Source: Desulfuromusa sp.
GTDB lineage: Bacteria; Desulfobacterota; Desulfuromonadia; Desulfuromonadales; Geopsychrobacteraceae
Reading direction: 5' to 3'
DNA length: 6,586 bases
NCBI GenBank assembly: GCA_021157505.1
Contig: JAGGWI010000162.1
Span: 1 to 6,586 of the forward strand
Shown piece after piece: positions 1 to 6,284 of this stretch. The position numbers and the translations under genes are program-made. Positions within the stretch are counted from its first letter, which is position 1. Each line of letters begins with the position of its first letter. Below the pieces are notes generated by a model. It saw nothing but the letters and a program-made list of their open reading frames with translations. It ran no database searches and had not been told where the DNA came from.

Positions 1-496
1 TCCCCGAAACCATCGGTGAAATCAGCTTATCGAGTGCCTCACTTCCGAGTCGACGCCGACCAAATTCAGCAAGGGTTTCGTCACTATCGCTCCGACGTTT
101 CGGAATCACCATTTCACCGGCAAGGCGGAATTTACCGGGCCAGGAGATCAACTTTGACTTAAAAAAAGCTGGCCCATTTTCGGGCATCTGGTGGAGAATT
201 TTCTCGGAATAGATAAATCTTTTGCGAGCATTATCATCGGATCGCAGCAGTTGCTGACTTATCTGCAACTGTTTACACAGATCAAGGGTCATTGGCTTGT
301 TATCGAGAAACCCGTTTGGCCCCCACTCACAAAGGAAGCCATCTTCCTTGATCGAAAGAATTTTCCCACCGATTCGTGACTCTTTTTCAACCACCACAAT
401 TTCAACTTCAAATCCACTCTGGGTGCTTTGTTGTTCAATGGCATAAGCGGTTGCCAGTCCGGAAATTCCTGCGCCAATGATAGCAATACGGGTCAT
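1..496 (-). CDS. hemY: Protoporphyrinogen oxidase, HemY type (3' part missing)
   Basis: FAD-dependent oxidase expected to convert protoporphyrinogen IX to protoporphyrin IX, the penultimate step of heme synthesis; in Gram-positives the same family acts on coproporphyrinogen III. I translated the minus strand from the ATG at 496: 165 codons are open to the window edge, roughly the first third of a family member of about 460 residues. The N-terminus carries the dinucleotide-binding GAGISGL (residues 8-14), an acidic residue ending the second strand (VVVEK, Glu37), the RIGGK motif (41-45) and EWGPNGFL (57-64), typical of HemY. The last visible residues, SPMVSG, match the start of the family's 'VSGVYAGD' region. 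AGGAG lies 5 nt before the ATG. It is transcribed divergently from the DnaJ-like gene. Seen: the motifs. Inferred: the substrate; another amine-oxidase-fold enzyme is less likely. Confidence 0.85.
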   Translation of the reverse strand, partial: MTRIAIIGAGISGLATAYAIEQQSTQSGFEVEIVVVEKESRIGGKILSIKEDGFLCEWGPNGFLDNKPMTLDLCKQLQISQQLLRSDDNARKRFIYSEKILHQMPENGPAFFKSKLISWPGKFRLAGEMVIPKRRSDSDETLAEFGRRRLGSEALDKLISPMVSG

Positions 497-540
497 AGTG
501 ACTCCTGTAAAAAAAGAAAGGGGGGGTAAATTGACTTGGC

Positions 541-569
541 ATCCTAGCTTGTCATTCTAAGGAGGTCAA
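541..569 (-). promoter_or_regulatory. Predicted sigma-70 promoter of hemY
   Basis: On the minus strand TTGACC (569-564) and TAGGAT (546-541) are separated by 17 nt, matching the consensus at 5/6 and 4/6 positions. Transcription would start near 534, leaving a leader of about 38 nt with AGGAG just before the ATG at 496. This is by eye only. Confidence 0.45.
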
Positions 570-607
570 GCCGACAGAATCCCATATTTTTTTCGCAAAA
601 TGCCTTC

Positions 608-636
608 TTGACGCTGCATAAAACGGCTCCTATAGT
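608..636 (+). promoter_or_regulatory. Predicted sigma-70 promoter of the cbpA-like gene
   Basis: TTGACG (608-613), a 17-nt spacer and TATAGT (631-636) match the vegetative consensus at 5/6 in both boxes. The start point would be near 643, about 30 nt before the ATG. The boxes do not resemble the heat-shock consensus (CCCCAT-type -10), so this chaperone gene looks constitutively expressed or controlled by other means. Confidence 0.6.
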
Positions 637-673
637 AGTGAGTTGAACACTCTAAAAAAACAGGGGCAAAAAT

Positions 674-1555
674 ATGGCAGAAGACTATTATTCAGTATTG
701 GGCGTGACACGAAATGATGACGCCGCAAAAATAAAAAAAGTCTATCGAAAACTGGCACAGAAGTATCATCCTGATAAAAATCCGGATGATAAACAAGCCG
801 AAGAAAAATTCAAACAGATTACCGAAGCGTATGCCGTTTTATCAGACACAGAAAAACGGCAACAATACGATCAGTATGGTGAAGCCGGATTTCACCAGCG
901 TTTTAGCCAGGAAGATATTTTCCGCAATATGAATGTAGGCGATATCTTCGGCGGTTTTGGTGGCGGCAGTGGAGAGGATATTTTCAGTCAGTTATTTGGT
1001 GGCGGCGGTCGTGGCCGTTCCCCCAGACCTCCAGCTAAAGGGCAGGATTATTCGATGCAGGTCAGCATCCCCTTCCGACTGGCAGTACAGGGTGGGGAAA
1101 GACGCATCGACTACCAGAGTTCTGGCAAGGTGGAACAGATCAAGGTACAGATTCCGGCAGGGATTGAAAAAGGGGCTAAATTGCGAGTTGCGGGCAAAGG
1201 GGGAACTAGCCCGACTGGCGGATCCCCCGGTGATCTCTATCTACAGATTGATATCGAACCCGATCCAACCTTTACCCGTGATGGCCGCGACCTTCTGGTC
1301 AAAGCGAAGATTCCTTACAGCGGCATTTGCCTGGGAACCTCGATTGAAGTTCCAACTCTCGATACTCCCAAGCGGGTCAAGGTTCCAGCCGGAATGCAAC
1401 CGGGTCAGAAAATCAGACTCCGGGGTTATGGTGTGGCTGCTTCAGCAAGAAACCCCGCAGGGGATCTGTATGCAATCATCGAGGTTGTCGTTCCCAACAG
1501 TCTGACCTCTGAACAAAAAGAGTTACTAGAACAGCTCAAAGCAGTTGATCTTTGA
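674..1555 (+). CDS. cbpA: DnaJ-like co-chaperone, CbpA type (no zinc finger)
   Basis: Type II J-domain protein of 293 aa, close to the roughly 300 aa of CbpA. It should stimulate the ATPase of DnaK and pass it unfolded clients in the cytoplasm. The J domain covers residues 4-68, with the catalytic HPD at 32-34 in YHPDKNP. A G/F-rich linker follows (about 88-116, including GGFGGGSG), then the two beta-rich substrate-binding domains (about 124-275; DYSMQVSIPFRLAVQGG, then PAGIEKGAKLRVAGKG, later VPAGMQPGQKIRLRGYG). The four CxxCxGxG zinc-binding repeats of true DnaJ are absent; the only cysteine is Cys219, so this is not dnaJ itself. The ATG has AGGGG 7 nt upstream. No partner such as dnaK, grpE or cbpM is in view. 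It is monocistronic by layout, with 157 nt before the next gene. Confidence 0.9.
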   Translation: MAEDYYSVLGVTRNDDAAKIKKVYRKLAQKYHPDKNPDDKQAEEKFKQITEAYAVLSDTEKRQQYDQYGEAGFHQRFSQEDIFRNMNVGDIFGGFGGGSGEDIFSQLFGGGGRGRSPRPPAKGQDYSMQVSIPFRLAVQGGERRIDYQSSGKVEQIKVQIPAGIEKGAKLRVAGKGGTSPTGGSPGDLYLQIDIEPDPTFTRDGRDLLVKAKIPYSGICLGTSIEVPTLDTPKRVKVPAGMQPGQKIRLRGYGVAASARNPAGDLYAIIEVVVPNSLTSEQKELLEQLKAVDL

Positions 1556-1617
1556 TGGCGTCGAAAGAAGTCCGCCCTACGGTGTTACAACGTTTTTATT
1601 GCGAGGGCATTAATCTT

Positions 1618-1665
1618 TTGACATAGCTATTCAGCTTGCAGATAAATTGATCTACAGGCTATAAT
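1618..1665 (+). promoter_or_regulatory. Two overlapping predicted promoters for the 1713 gene
   Basis: TTGCAG (1636-1641), an 18-nt spacer and a perfect TATAAT (1660-1665) form one candidate promoter. A perfect TTGACA (1618-1623) lies 17 nt before GATAAA (1641-1646), forming a second whose -10 overlaps the first one's -35. Either puts the start about 40-60 nt before the GTG at 1713. This supports expression of the small gene downstream. The assignment is by eye. Confidence 0.5.
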
Positions 1666-1712
1666 GCCGCCAATTTATCAAACCCGTATTTCGTCATCCA
1701 CAAAGGGTAACT

Positions 1713-2144
1713 GTGACTGAACGTAACTGTAGCAGCAATTTTAGATTGATTTTTGTCATAACAGGATTCCTGCTGTTTTGCACTGGGCTATCCTCCGCCT
1801 TTGGTAGTCTGTTACCAGAAAATCGGGTCTACAATCCAGAGATCAGGGTTGACAGTTGCCACCTGGTTGCCGATCAGGAGAAACAGATTGCCTGCTGTCA
1901 GAGCAGATCCTGCCATCAGTCTGTGCCACAAAAACGTGATCTTGATAGTCCTGAATACCACTCTCAGCATAAAGTTTCGCACTCTCTTGTTCATGAATCA
2001 CGCCCTCTGCTACCCAAATTGAAGAGCGGCAAACCTTTTATAATTAACCACCCCCCTCTATCACAAATATTCTCCCGGACAAGAAATTCCCTGGTCCCCC
2101 TGCAGTCCCTTCACAGTCTGCGTACCATTGTTCTGCTGAATTAA
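1713..2144 (+). CDS. Unrecognised small secreted protein with cysteine cluster
   Basis: I do not recognise this 143-aa protein. It begins at GTG, with AAAGGG 5 nt upstream. Residues 11-31 form a basic-then-hydrophobic stretch (RLIFVITGFLLFCTGLSSAFG) that reads as a signal peptide, or as an N-terminal anchor. The mature part has Cys49-His50 and a tight cluster Cys61, Cys62, Cys67-His68 within ACCQSRSCH; the rest is polar, rich in Ser, His, Lys and Arg, without further membrane segments. The second of the paired cysteines reads as CX4CH, one residue longer than the usual heme-attachment motif; that may be chance. It has its own promoter boxes and lies 101 nt before resB, which has another promoter, so it is probably a separate unit. 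A metal-binding or redox role in the cell envelope is conceivable but not shown. The gene is likely real, with modest certainty. Confidence 0.55.
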   Translation: MTERNCSSNFRLIFVITGFLLFCTGLSSAFGSLLPENRVYNPEIRVDSCHLVADQEKQIACCQSRSCHQSVPQKRDLDSPEYHSQHKVSHSLVHESRPLLPKLKSGKPFIINHPPLSQIFSRTRNSLVPLQSLHSLRTIVLLN

Positions 2145-2165
2145 AATTCTCCACGCTACAACCGG

Positions 2166-2195
2166 TTGACGTCAGCCACTATCACTGGCTATATT
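2166..2195 (+). promoter_or_regulatory. Predicted promoter of the resB-ccsA operon
   Basis: TTGACG (2166-2171) and TATATT (2190-2195), spaced by 18 nt, each match the sigma-70 consensus at 5/6. The spacer itself holds a small dyad, AGCCA (2174-2178) with TGGCT (2186-2190), reaching into the -10 box. Transcription should start near 2202, giving a leader of about 44 nt. Confidence 0.6.
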
Positions 2196-2202
2196 GACCA
2201 AA

Positions 2203-2223
2203 TCTGTCATCTATTCTGACAGA
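2203..2223. promoter_or_regulatory. Perfect dyad at the resB transcription start (candidate operator)
   Basis: TCTGTCA (2203-2209) and TGACAGA (2217-2223) form a perfect 7-bp inverted repeat with a 7-nt spacer, covering about +1 to +21 of the predicted transcript and ending 8 nt before the Shine-Dalgarno sequence of resB. A 14-nt half-site-to-half-site geometry suits a dimeric repressor; alternatively the RNA could fold into a short hairpin next to the ribosome site. No T-run follows, so it is not an intrinsic terminator. Confidence 0.45.
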
Positions 2224-2245
2224 CCAACATCAGGAGACTTTTACT

Positions 2246-3628
2246 TTGACTGAGACAAAAAAATCAGTGACTGATCGTACTTGGGATATCCTCTGTTCCT
2301 TAAAACTTGCCATTATACTGGTACTGTTGATTGCCCTGACTTCCATTATCGGCACAATTATTCAGCAGAATGCCCCGGCAGCAGATTATATTCGCGAATA
2401 CGGCCAGGCAAATTACGAACTGTTTAAAAGACTGCAGTTCATTGACATGTACCATTCCACTTGGTTTATCGGACTTCTGGCCCTATTCAGTGTTAACCTG
2501 ATCTGTTGTTCGATAAAGAATTTTCCCCGCGTCTGGAAGTTTGTTAAGGAACCAACTCTGGTTGCCGGTTCCGGTATTTTTAAAAATTCAGCAACCCGGG
2601 CTGAATTCAGTTGTAAAGGGTCAAAGCAACAGGTTGCGGAGCAAATTGCAACACTGCTAAAGGGTGAGTTTTCTAAACCCATCCGCACCGATAAAGATGA
2701 CAAGATCTATCTGTTTGCACAAAAAGGGATCTATTCCCGGTTCGGGGCTTACATCACTCACCTGTCAATTCTGATCATTATGGCGGGAGCGGTGATTGGC
2801 AATGTATGGGGCTACAAAGCCTATGTCAATATTGTCGAAGGAAGCTCGATAGATCAGGTTCGCCCCCGCGATGGAACCGCACCAATTGATCTTGGCTTTA
2901 CCGTTCGCTGTGATGATTTTGATGTCAGTTACTACCCTAACAGTAACCGGCCGAAAGATTACAACAGTGACCTGGTCATCCTCGAAAATGGTCAGGAAAT
3001 TTTGCATAAACGGATTGAAGTCAACGATCCCCTGACCTACAAGGGGATTAAATTCTACCAGTCCAGTTATGGCTCTGCGGGAAACGCCTTTTTTAAAATA
3101 CAAGCCACTGAGAATGCAACCGGCAAAGTTCTGGAGTTGAAAGCCTTTCAGGGAAGACCTGCTCAACTACCGAATGGCTACTCTTTTGCCGTGACCAATT
3201 TCACTGAAAATGATCGAAATTTTGGTCCTGCAATGCAATTACACGTCAATACTCCTGACGGCAAAAATGGGAAACCCTTTGTCGTCTGGCAGAATCACCC
3301 CAAACTGGATGTCAAACGTAGCGGCATCTTCAGCTTTGCCCTGCTCGGTTTTGAACAACCACAATATACCGGGCTTCAGGTCGCCAAAGATCCCGGTGTC
3401 AATATTGTCTGGGCAGGCTGTTTCCTGATTGTTTTCGGTTCTTTAACCGCCTTTTTCTTCTCCCATAAACGAATTTGGGTTTGCCTGGAAGATAATGGCA
3501 AAAAAACCAAAGTCCTGATGGCTGGCAATGCACACCGCAACCAACCGGGCTTTTCAATGGCTTTCGATGAGTTACAGCAAAAAATAGAGGCGGCTGTCAA
3601 AAATGAATCCCCAAAGAAGGAGGGATAA
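2246..3628 (+). CDS. resB: Cytochrome c biogenesis protein ResB (CcsB/Ccs1)
   Basis: ResB subunit of System II cytochrome c maturation, an inner-membrane partner of CcsA that carries heme outward and presents apocytochrome c for thioether attachment. The 460-aa protein has the family layout: a membrane segment at about 15-38, a second at 72-90 after DMYHSTWF, a third at about 168-188 (AYITHLSILIIMAGAVIG), a long periplasmic domain (about 190-384) and a last segment at 386-405 followed by SHKR and a short cytoplasmic tail. His70, at the edge of segment 2, and His172, in segment 3, are candidates for the transmembrane heme-ligand histidine known from CcsB. The start is TTG, chosen because AGGAG (2232-2236) sits 9 nt upstream and the N-terminus then runs directly into the first helix. 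ccsA follows after 3 nt, so the two are cotranscribed. Confidence 0.92.
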   Translation: MTETKKSVTDRTWDILCSLKLAIILVLLIALTSIIGTIIQQNAPAADYIREYGQANYELFKRLQFIDMYHSTWFIGLLALFSVNLICCSIKNFPRVWKFVKEPTLVAGSGIFKNSATRAEFSCKGSKQQVAEQIATLLKGEFSKPIRTDKDDKIYLFAQKGIYSRFGAYITHLSILIIMAGAVIGNVWGYKAYVNIVEGSSIDQVRPRDGTAPIDLGFTVRCDDFDVSYYPNSNRPKDYNSDLVILENGQEILHKRIEVNDPLTYKGIKFYQSSYGSAGNAFFKIQATENATGKVLELKAFQGRPAQLPNGYSFAVTNFTENDRNFGPAMQLHVNTPDGKNGKPFVVWQNHPKLDVKRSGIFSFALLGFEQPQYTGLQVAKDPGVNIVWAGCFLIVFGSLTAFFFSHKRIWVCLEDNGKKTKVLMAGNAHRNQPGFSMAFDELQQKIEAAVKNESPKKEG

Positions 3629-3631
3629 CTA

Positions 3632-4492
3632 ATGGATAGTGGACAATTATTCAATATCACCACCATTGCCTATTTTGCCGCAATGGTTCTGTTCTTTGCC
3701 TATATTGCGACAAAAAATAAAATCGTCGCACTGGTTGCAACCCTGAGCTCCCTCGCCGGTTTTCTGATCCAGACAACCGCCCTGGGATTGCGCTGGTATG
3801 AATCATATCAGGTTCTGGGCGCAGATGGTCGCGCACCCTTGACCAACCTGTACGAATCGGTGGTCTTTTTTGCCTGGTCAATTTTATTGATTTATTTAGT
3901 GATGGACTGGAAATACAAACAACGCACAATTGGCGCCTTTGTTCTCCCTATTGCTCTGTTCAGTATGCTCTGGGCACAGATGAGTCTACATTCCTCAATT
4001 GAGCCACTGGTTCCTGCCTTACAGAGCAACTGGCTGACCTACCACGTCATCACCTGTTTTCTCGGCTACGCCGGATTTGCCTTTTCTTTCGGGGTCTCGA
4101 TCATGTACCTGCTTAAAATCGGCAAAGAGGAAAAACACCAGGGAGACAAACCGATGGGAGGAATCCTTGGAATGTTCCCGCCAACCAGGGTTCTGGACGA
4201 CATGAATTACAAGGGGATCATGATCGGCTTCCCGCTGTTGACACTGGGAATCGTCACCGGCGCCGCATGGGCCTACTACGCCTGGGGAACCTATTGGAGC
4301 TGGGATCCGAAAGAGACCTGGAGTCTGATCGTCTGGTTCCTTTACGCGGCATTCCTCCACGCCCGTTTCACCCGTGGCTGGGTTGGACGTCGTGCTGCCT
4401 GGCTGTCGGTGTTCGGTTTTGCCGCAACCCTGTTCTGTTATCTGGGAGTCAATCTGGTACTTTCGGGGTTACACTCTTACGGAAGTGGTTAA
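3632..4492 (+). CDS. ccsA: Cytochrome c biogenesis protein CcsA (heme handling, WWD domain)
   Basis: Heme-handling subunit of System II, often annotated CcsB or CcsA; with ResB it forms the cytochrome c synthetase at the periplasmic face. At 286 aa it has about eight hydrophobic segments. The heme-binding WWD motif is at 218-226 (WGTYWSWDP), leading into KETWSLIVWFLYAAFLHAR. Three histidines fit the ligands known from fused CcsBA proteins: His138 (TYHV) and His281 (GLHSYG) as the periplasmic pair flanking the WWD domain, and His243 (FLHAR) as the transmembrane one. Their spacing (105 and 38 residues) is close to that of the fused Helicobacter protein as I recall it. ATG is preceded by a strong AAGGAGGG, and the gene is followed by an intrinsic terminator, making it the last gene of the operon. 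Confidence 0.95.
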   Translation: MDSGQLFNITTIAYFAAMVLFFAYIATKNKIVALVATLSSLAGFLIQTTALGLRWYESYQVLGADGRAPLTNLYESVVFFAWSILLIYLVMDWKYKQRTIGAFVLPIALFSMLWAQMSLHSSIEPLVPALQSNWLTYHVITCFLGYAGFAFSFGVSIMYLLKIGKEEKHQGDKPMGGILGMFPPTRVLDDMNYKGIMIGFPLLTLGIVTGAAWAYYAWGTYWSWDPKETWSLIVWFLYAAFLHARFTRGWVGRRAAWLSVFGFAATLFCYLGVNLVLSGLHSYGSG

Positions 4493-4511
4493 ACTGAATT
4501 GAGTTAGAAAC

Positions 4512-4547
4512 AAAAAAGGGTGCTTCCTTATGGGAGCACCCTTTTTT
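4512..4547 (+). terminator. Intrinsic terminator after ccsA, bidirectional
   Basis: A 10-bp stem (GGGTGCTTCC at 4518-4527 with GGGAGCACCC at 4532-4541, one G-T pair) closes a TTAT loop and is followed by six T (4542-4547). Six A precede the stem (4512-4517), so the structure also works for minus-strand transcripts coming from the gene ending at 4709. Confidence 0.95.
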
Positions 4548-4708
4548 ACTTTTTGGTAAGGTAAAATCTCAGCAGAACTATCTTGACAATTTTGACGTTG
4601 AGAGAACCGATCACCATTAAGAAGCAATATAATGGCGATATCAAACACAATGAAGCGTGAAATTTCTCCGACACATATTTTTGGATATCCCCGGCTCCGG
4701 CTCAGAGT

Positions 4709-5200
4709 TTACACTCCGTCCTGGAGCTTTTCGAGTAGCAAACACAGATCCTGACGCACAGATTCATGAGTGTACAAATCTGTAGGGTTTGGCTCCTGAC
4801 CTGCCCGCTGAAACAGAGGGCGCTCATAATACATTTCTCCCCATCGCACATCCACCTGGCGCACGAATTCACGCAACGCATAATCACTGGCCAATATGGT
4901 ATCGATCATCTCACGTAGCGCATTGAGGGGTTGTTGCAGAGGTCTCGCTACCAACAGCTGGTTGCATCGTACCTGGCGGCGCAATATTGACTTCAATGCC
5001 CCCGAAGGGTCTGAGGTCTGTTGGTCGATCCATTGTGTCAACAGGATGATAGCTTGCTCTTGCTGTGAAACGGGCGATTCCCCTTTCATCAGTCCACTAC
5101 CGGCGCGGCCTATAGCACTTGCCACGTTGAATTTTTGCTGCGCCCTTATTTCACGTTGCACCTCATCGGTGCTTGGATCTTGCTCCTTACTCTTACTCAT
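4709..5200 (-). CDS. Unrecognised 163-aa soluble protein of the DUF350 cassette
   Basis: I do not recognise the family. The reading frame extends upstream to 5254, but I place the start at the ATG at 5200 because GGGAG (5212-5208) lies 7 nt before it and the N-terminus then reads MSKSKEQDPS, a normal polar start. The protein has no signal peptide or membrane helix and looks mostly helical and cytoplasmic. Notable stretches are AIGRAGSGLMKGESPV (29-44), an Arg/Gln-rich middle (RRQVRCNQLL, 74-83), and a C-terminal part with many aromatic and charged residues, VRWGEMYYERPLFQRAG (118-134) and DLYTHESVRQDL (141-152), which look like conserved family motifs rather than random coding. It is the third gene on the minus strand after the transglycosylase and DUF350 genes, but 183 nt beyond the latter with a repeat element between. 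No clear promoter was found in that gap. A role linked to the neighbours is a guess from position. Confidence 0.7.
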   Translation of the reverse strand: MSKSKEQDPSTDEVQREIRAQQKFNVASAIGRAGSGLMKGESPVSQQEQAIILLTQWIDQQTSDPSGALKSILRRQVRCNQLLVARPLQQPLNALREMIDTILASDYALREFVRQVDVRWGEMYYERPLFQRAGQEPNPTDLYTHESVRQDLCLLLEKLQDGV

Positions 5201-5288
5201 CTTGGCGCTCCCACGCTGGCTACAGGTCAAAATAGTCCGGCTACTTCGCCACAATTTATCCCAATATGCCCTCCCCCTTACTTCACTG

Positions 5289-5354
5289 TGGGGTCATATT
5301 CAATAATCTTTATCCGGGACACCTAATCGGGACACCCATTTCTGGATGACCCCA
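5289..5354. repeat. Inverted-repeat element with internal direct repeats
   Basis: Outer arms TGGGGTCAT (5289-5297) and ATGACCCCA (5346-5354) are perfect 9-nt inverted repeats. Between them CGGGACACC occurs twice, at 5315-5323 and 5328-5336, with a 13-nt period. The GGGACAC core is shared with the tandem repeats in front of the transposase gene at 6438. The element sits in the gap between the DUF350 gene and the next minus-strand gene. I read it as a small, non-coding repeat, possibly mobilised in trans by the RAYT transposase or left by an older insertion; a regulatory site is the alternative. Confidence 0.5.
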
Positions 5355-5383
5355 ACTCGAACTCGAACATACAGTCCCAACGA

Positions 5384-5608
5384 TTAATTCAACCCCAGAC
5401 CAACCACCAGTCCGACAGCAATCCCCAAACCGACAAACATCGATCCGACAACAATACCAACGGCGACATTCCCCTCGCCTAACTGCCTGGATGTGTCAAA
5501 CGGTGTAATCCAATCGAGTATTTTGTACCCCAGCACCATAAACAAAATGGTCAGTAGAGCGCCTAAAATCGCGTAAGTAAAATTTGCGGCAACGATAACT
5601 AATTCCAT
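5384..5608 (-). CDS. DUF350 family small membrane protein
   Basis: A 74-aa integral membrane protein with two hydrophobic segments (about 8-30 and 48-72) joined by a short polar loop. The loop and second helix carry the DUF350 signature: LDWITPFD (31-38), then LGEGNVAVGIVVGSMFVGLGIA (43-64). Family members such as E. coli YjfL contain two copies of this unit; here there is one, so it may act as an oligomer. The biochemical function is unknown; in enterobacteria yjfL lies in an operon with a PspA-like gene, hinting at a membrane-stress role, which I transfer only as a hypothesis. The ATG is set by AGGAG 6 nt upstream. That Shine-Dalgarno sequence overlaps the TAG stop of the transglycosylase gene, so translation of the two is probably coupled. 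Confidence 0.8.
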   Translation of the reverse strand: MELVIVAANFTYAILGALLTILFMVLGYKILDWITPFDTSRQLGEGNVAVGIVVGSMFVGLGIAVGLVVGLGLN

Positions 5609-5614
5609 GTTTCA

Positions 5615-5620
5615 CTCCTA
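5615..5620 (-). promoter_or_regulatory. Stop codon and ribosome site overlap between two genes
   Basis: The TAG stop of the transglycosylase (5620-5618) shares its last two bases with the AGGAG (5619-5615) that serves the DUF350 gene, whose ATG begins at 5608. Ribosomes ending one gene are placed at the initiation site of the next, which argues for coupled, linked expression. Confidence 0.7.
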
Positions 5621-6193
5621 TTTCAATATCCGTTTGATCGATTTGATTTTTGTTACATAGCCCAGTGTCTCTTTACTATGTTTACCGGTAACAGTCGGCA
5701 ACGTCTGTTCTATCGAACTCCATAAATCAGGGTTTAACCCTGAACGTTCAGCCCGTTTTTGCGCCTTGATGATATTCCCCTTGCCCGCATTATAAGCGCC
5801 AAAGGTGAAATCGAGGCGGTCCTGAAAAGGACGCTCGGCCTTGAATAAATTCCAGATAGAACGGTTATAGGATATGCCGGCAGCAATATTCCACTTGGGG
5901 CTGTTACCGCCGCCCTTAATATACCTGTTGCGTTTGATGATCTCTTTATATGTAGTAGGCATGATCTGCATAAGACCGACTGCACCGACGTATGATTTTG
6001 CATCTTTTTTAAGACCCGATTCAGCTATTGCCTGCGCCTTAAAATGATGCCAGTTGAAAGCCGGGCCGAAATTATGTTTGGTGTATTTTGAGAAGTAATG
6101 ATCATAACTGGTGACGTCATTGTAGTGGCGAAAGTCCTCACCATAAGCCGTCGAGCTTATGATCAAAAACATGCAGAGTATGAGTCTTGTCAC
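5618..6193 (-). CDS. Exported lytic transglycosylase (SLT domain, GH23)
   Basis: Predicted periplasmic murein lyase that cleaves the MurNAc-GlcNAc bond with formation of 1,6-anhydro-MurNAc. From the GTG at 6193 the protein has 191 aa with an N-terminal signal peptide (VTRLILCMFLIISSTAYG, 1-18). The SLT domain follows: AIAESGLKKDA with the catalytic Glu58, GAVGLMQIMP (70-79), then FGAYNAGKGNI (131-141), all hallmark motifs in the right order; the domain fills almost the whole mature protein, as in minimal MltE/SLT-like enzymes. The frame stays open upstream to a TTG at 6313, but that codon is the -35 box of a good promoter, and the GTG start alone puts the signal peptide at the N-terminus; GAGAG 8 nt upstream is a weak ribosome site. 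It is the first gene of a minus-strand cassette with the DUF350 gene 9 nt downstream. Cys7 lies within the signal region and does not form a lipobox. Confidence 0.88.
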   Translation of the reverse strand: MTRLILCMFLIISSTAYGEDFRHYNDVTSYDHYFSKYTKHNFGPAFNWHHFKAQAIAESGLKKDAKSYVGAVGLMQIMPTTYKEIIKRNRYIKGGGNSPKWNIAAGISYNRSIWNLFKAERPFQDRLDFTFGAYNAGKGNIIKAQKRAERSGLNPDLWSSIEQTLPTVTGKHSKETLGYVTKIKSIKRILK

Positions 6194-6284
6194 GCCATTG
6201 TCTCTCTGGAGAATCAGGGTAGAAGGATTGATATAAATAAGTGCAAATTTAGCCTGCACATTATAGTCATGTCTGCAACGCAAT

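Noticed and set aside
607..636. Heat-shock (sigma-32) promoter for the chaperone gene
   Set aside because: CTTGACG resembles the -35, but there is no CCCCAT-type -10; the sigma-70 reading fits far better.
957..1505. Long plus-strand frame (182 aa) inside the DnaJ-like gene
   Set aside because: It overlaps a gene with clear domain matches, its translation is Arg/Ser-rich without motifs, and it has no ribosome site; it is a frame shadow.
1556..1600. Terminator after the DnaJ-like gene
   Set aside because: A GGCG/CGCC pair and a later TTTTT run are present, but the stem is only 4 bp and not adjacent to the T-run.
2765..3166. Minus-strand frame of 133 aa opposite resB
   Set aside because: It is antisense to the periplasmic domain of an intact resB and shows no family motif.
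4019..4360. Minus-strand frame of 113 aa opposite ccsA
   Set aside because: It is antisense to the WWD and histidine-bearing region of ccsA; low-complexity translation.
4548..4708. Promoter or small gene between the ccsA terminator and the next gene
   Set aside because: TTGACA (4583-4588), TTGACG (4592-4597) and TATAAT (4628-4633) occur but not at workable spacing, and no short frame with a ribosome site stands out; I see nothing supportable here.
4896..5306. Plus-strand frame of 136 aa opposite the 163-aa gene
   Set aside because: It has a Cys/Arg/Leu-rich shadow-like translation and no ribosome site; the minus-strand frame has GGGAG at the right distance and sits in a same-strand cassette.
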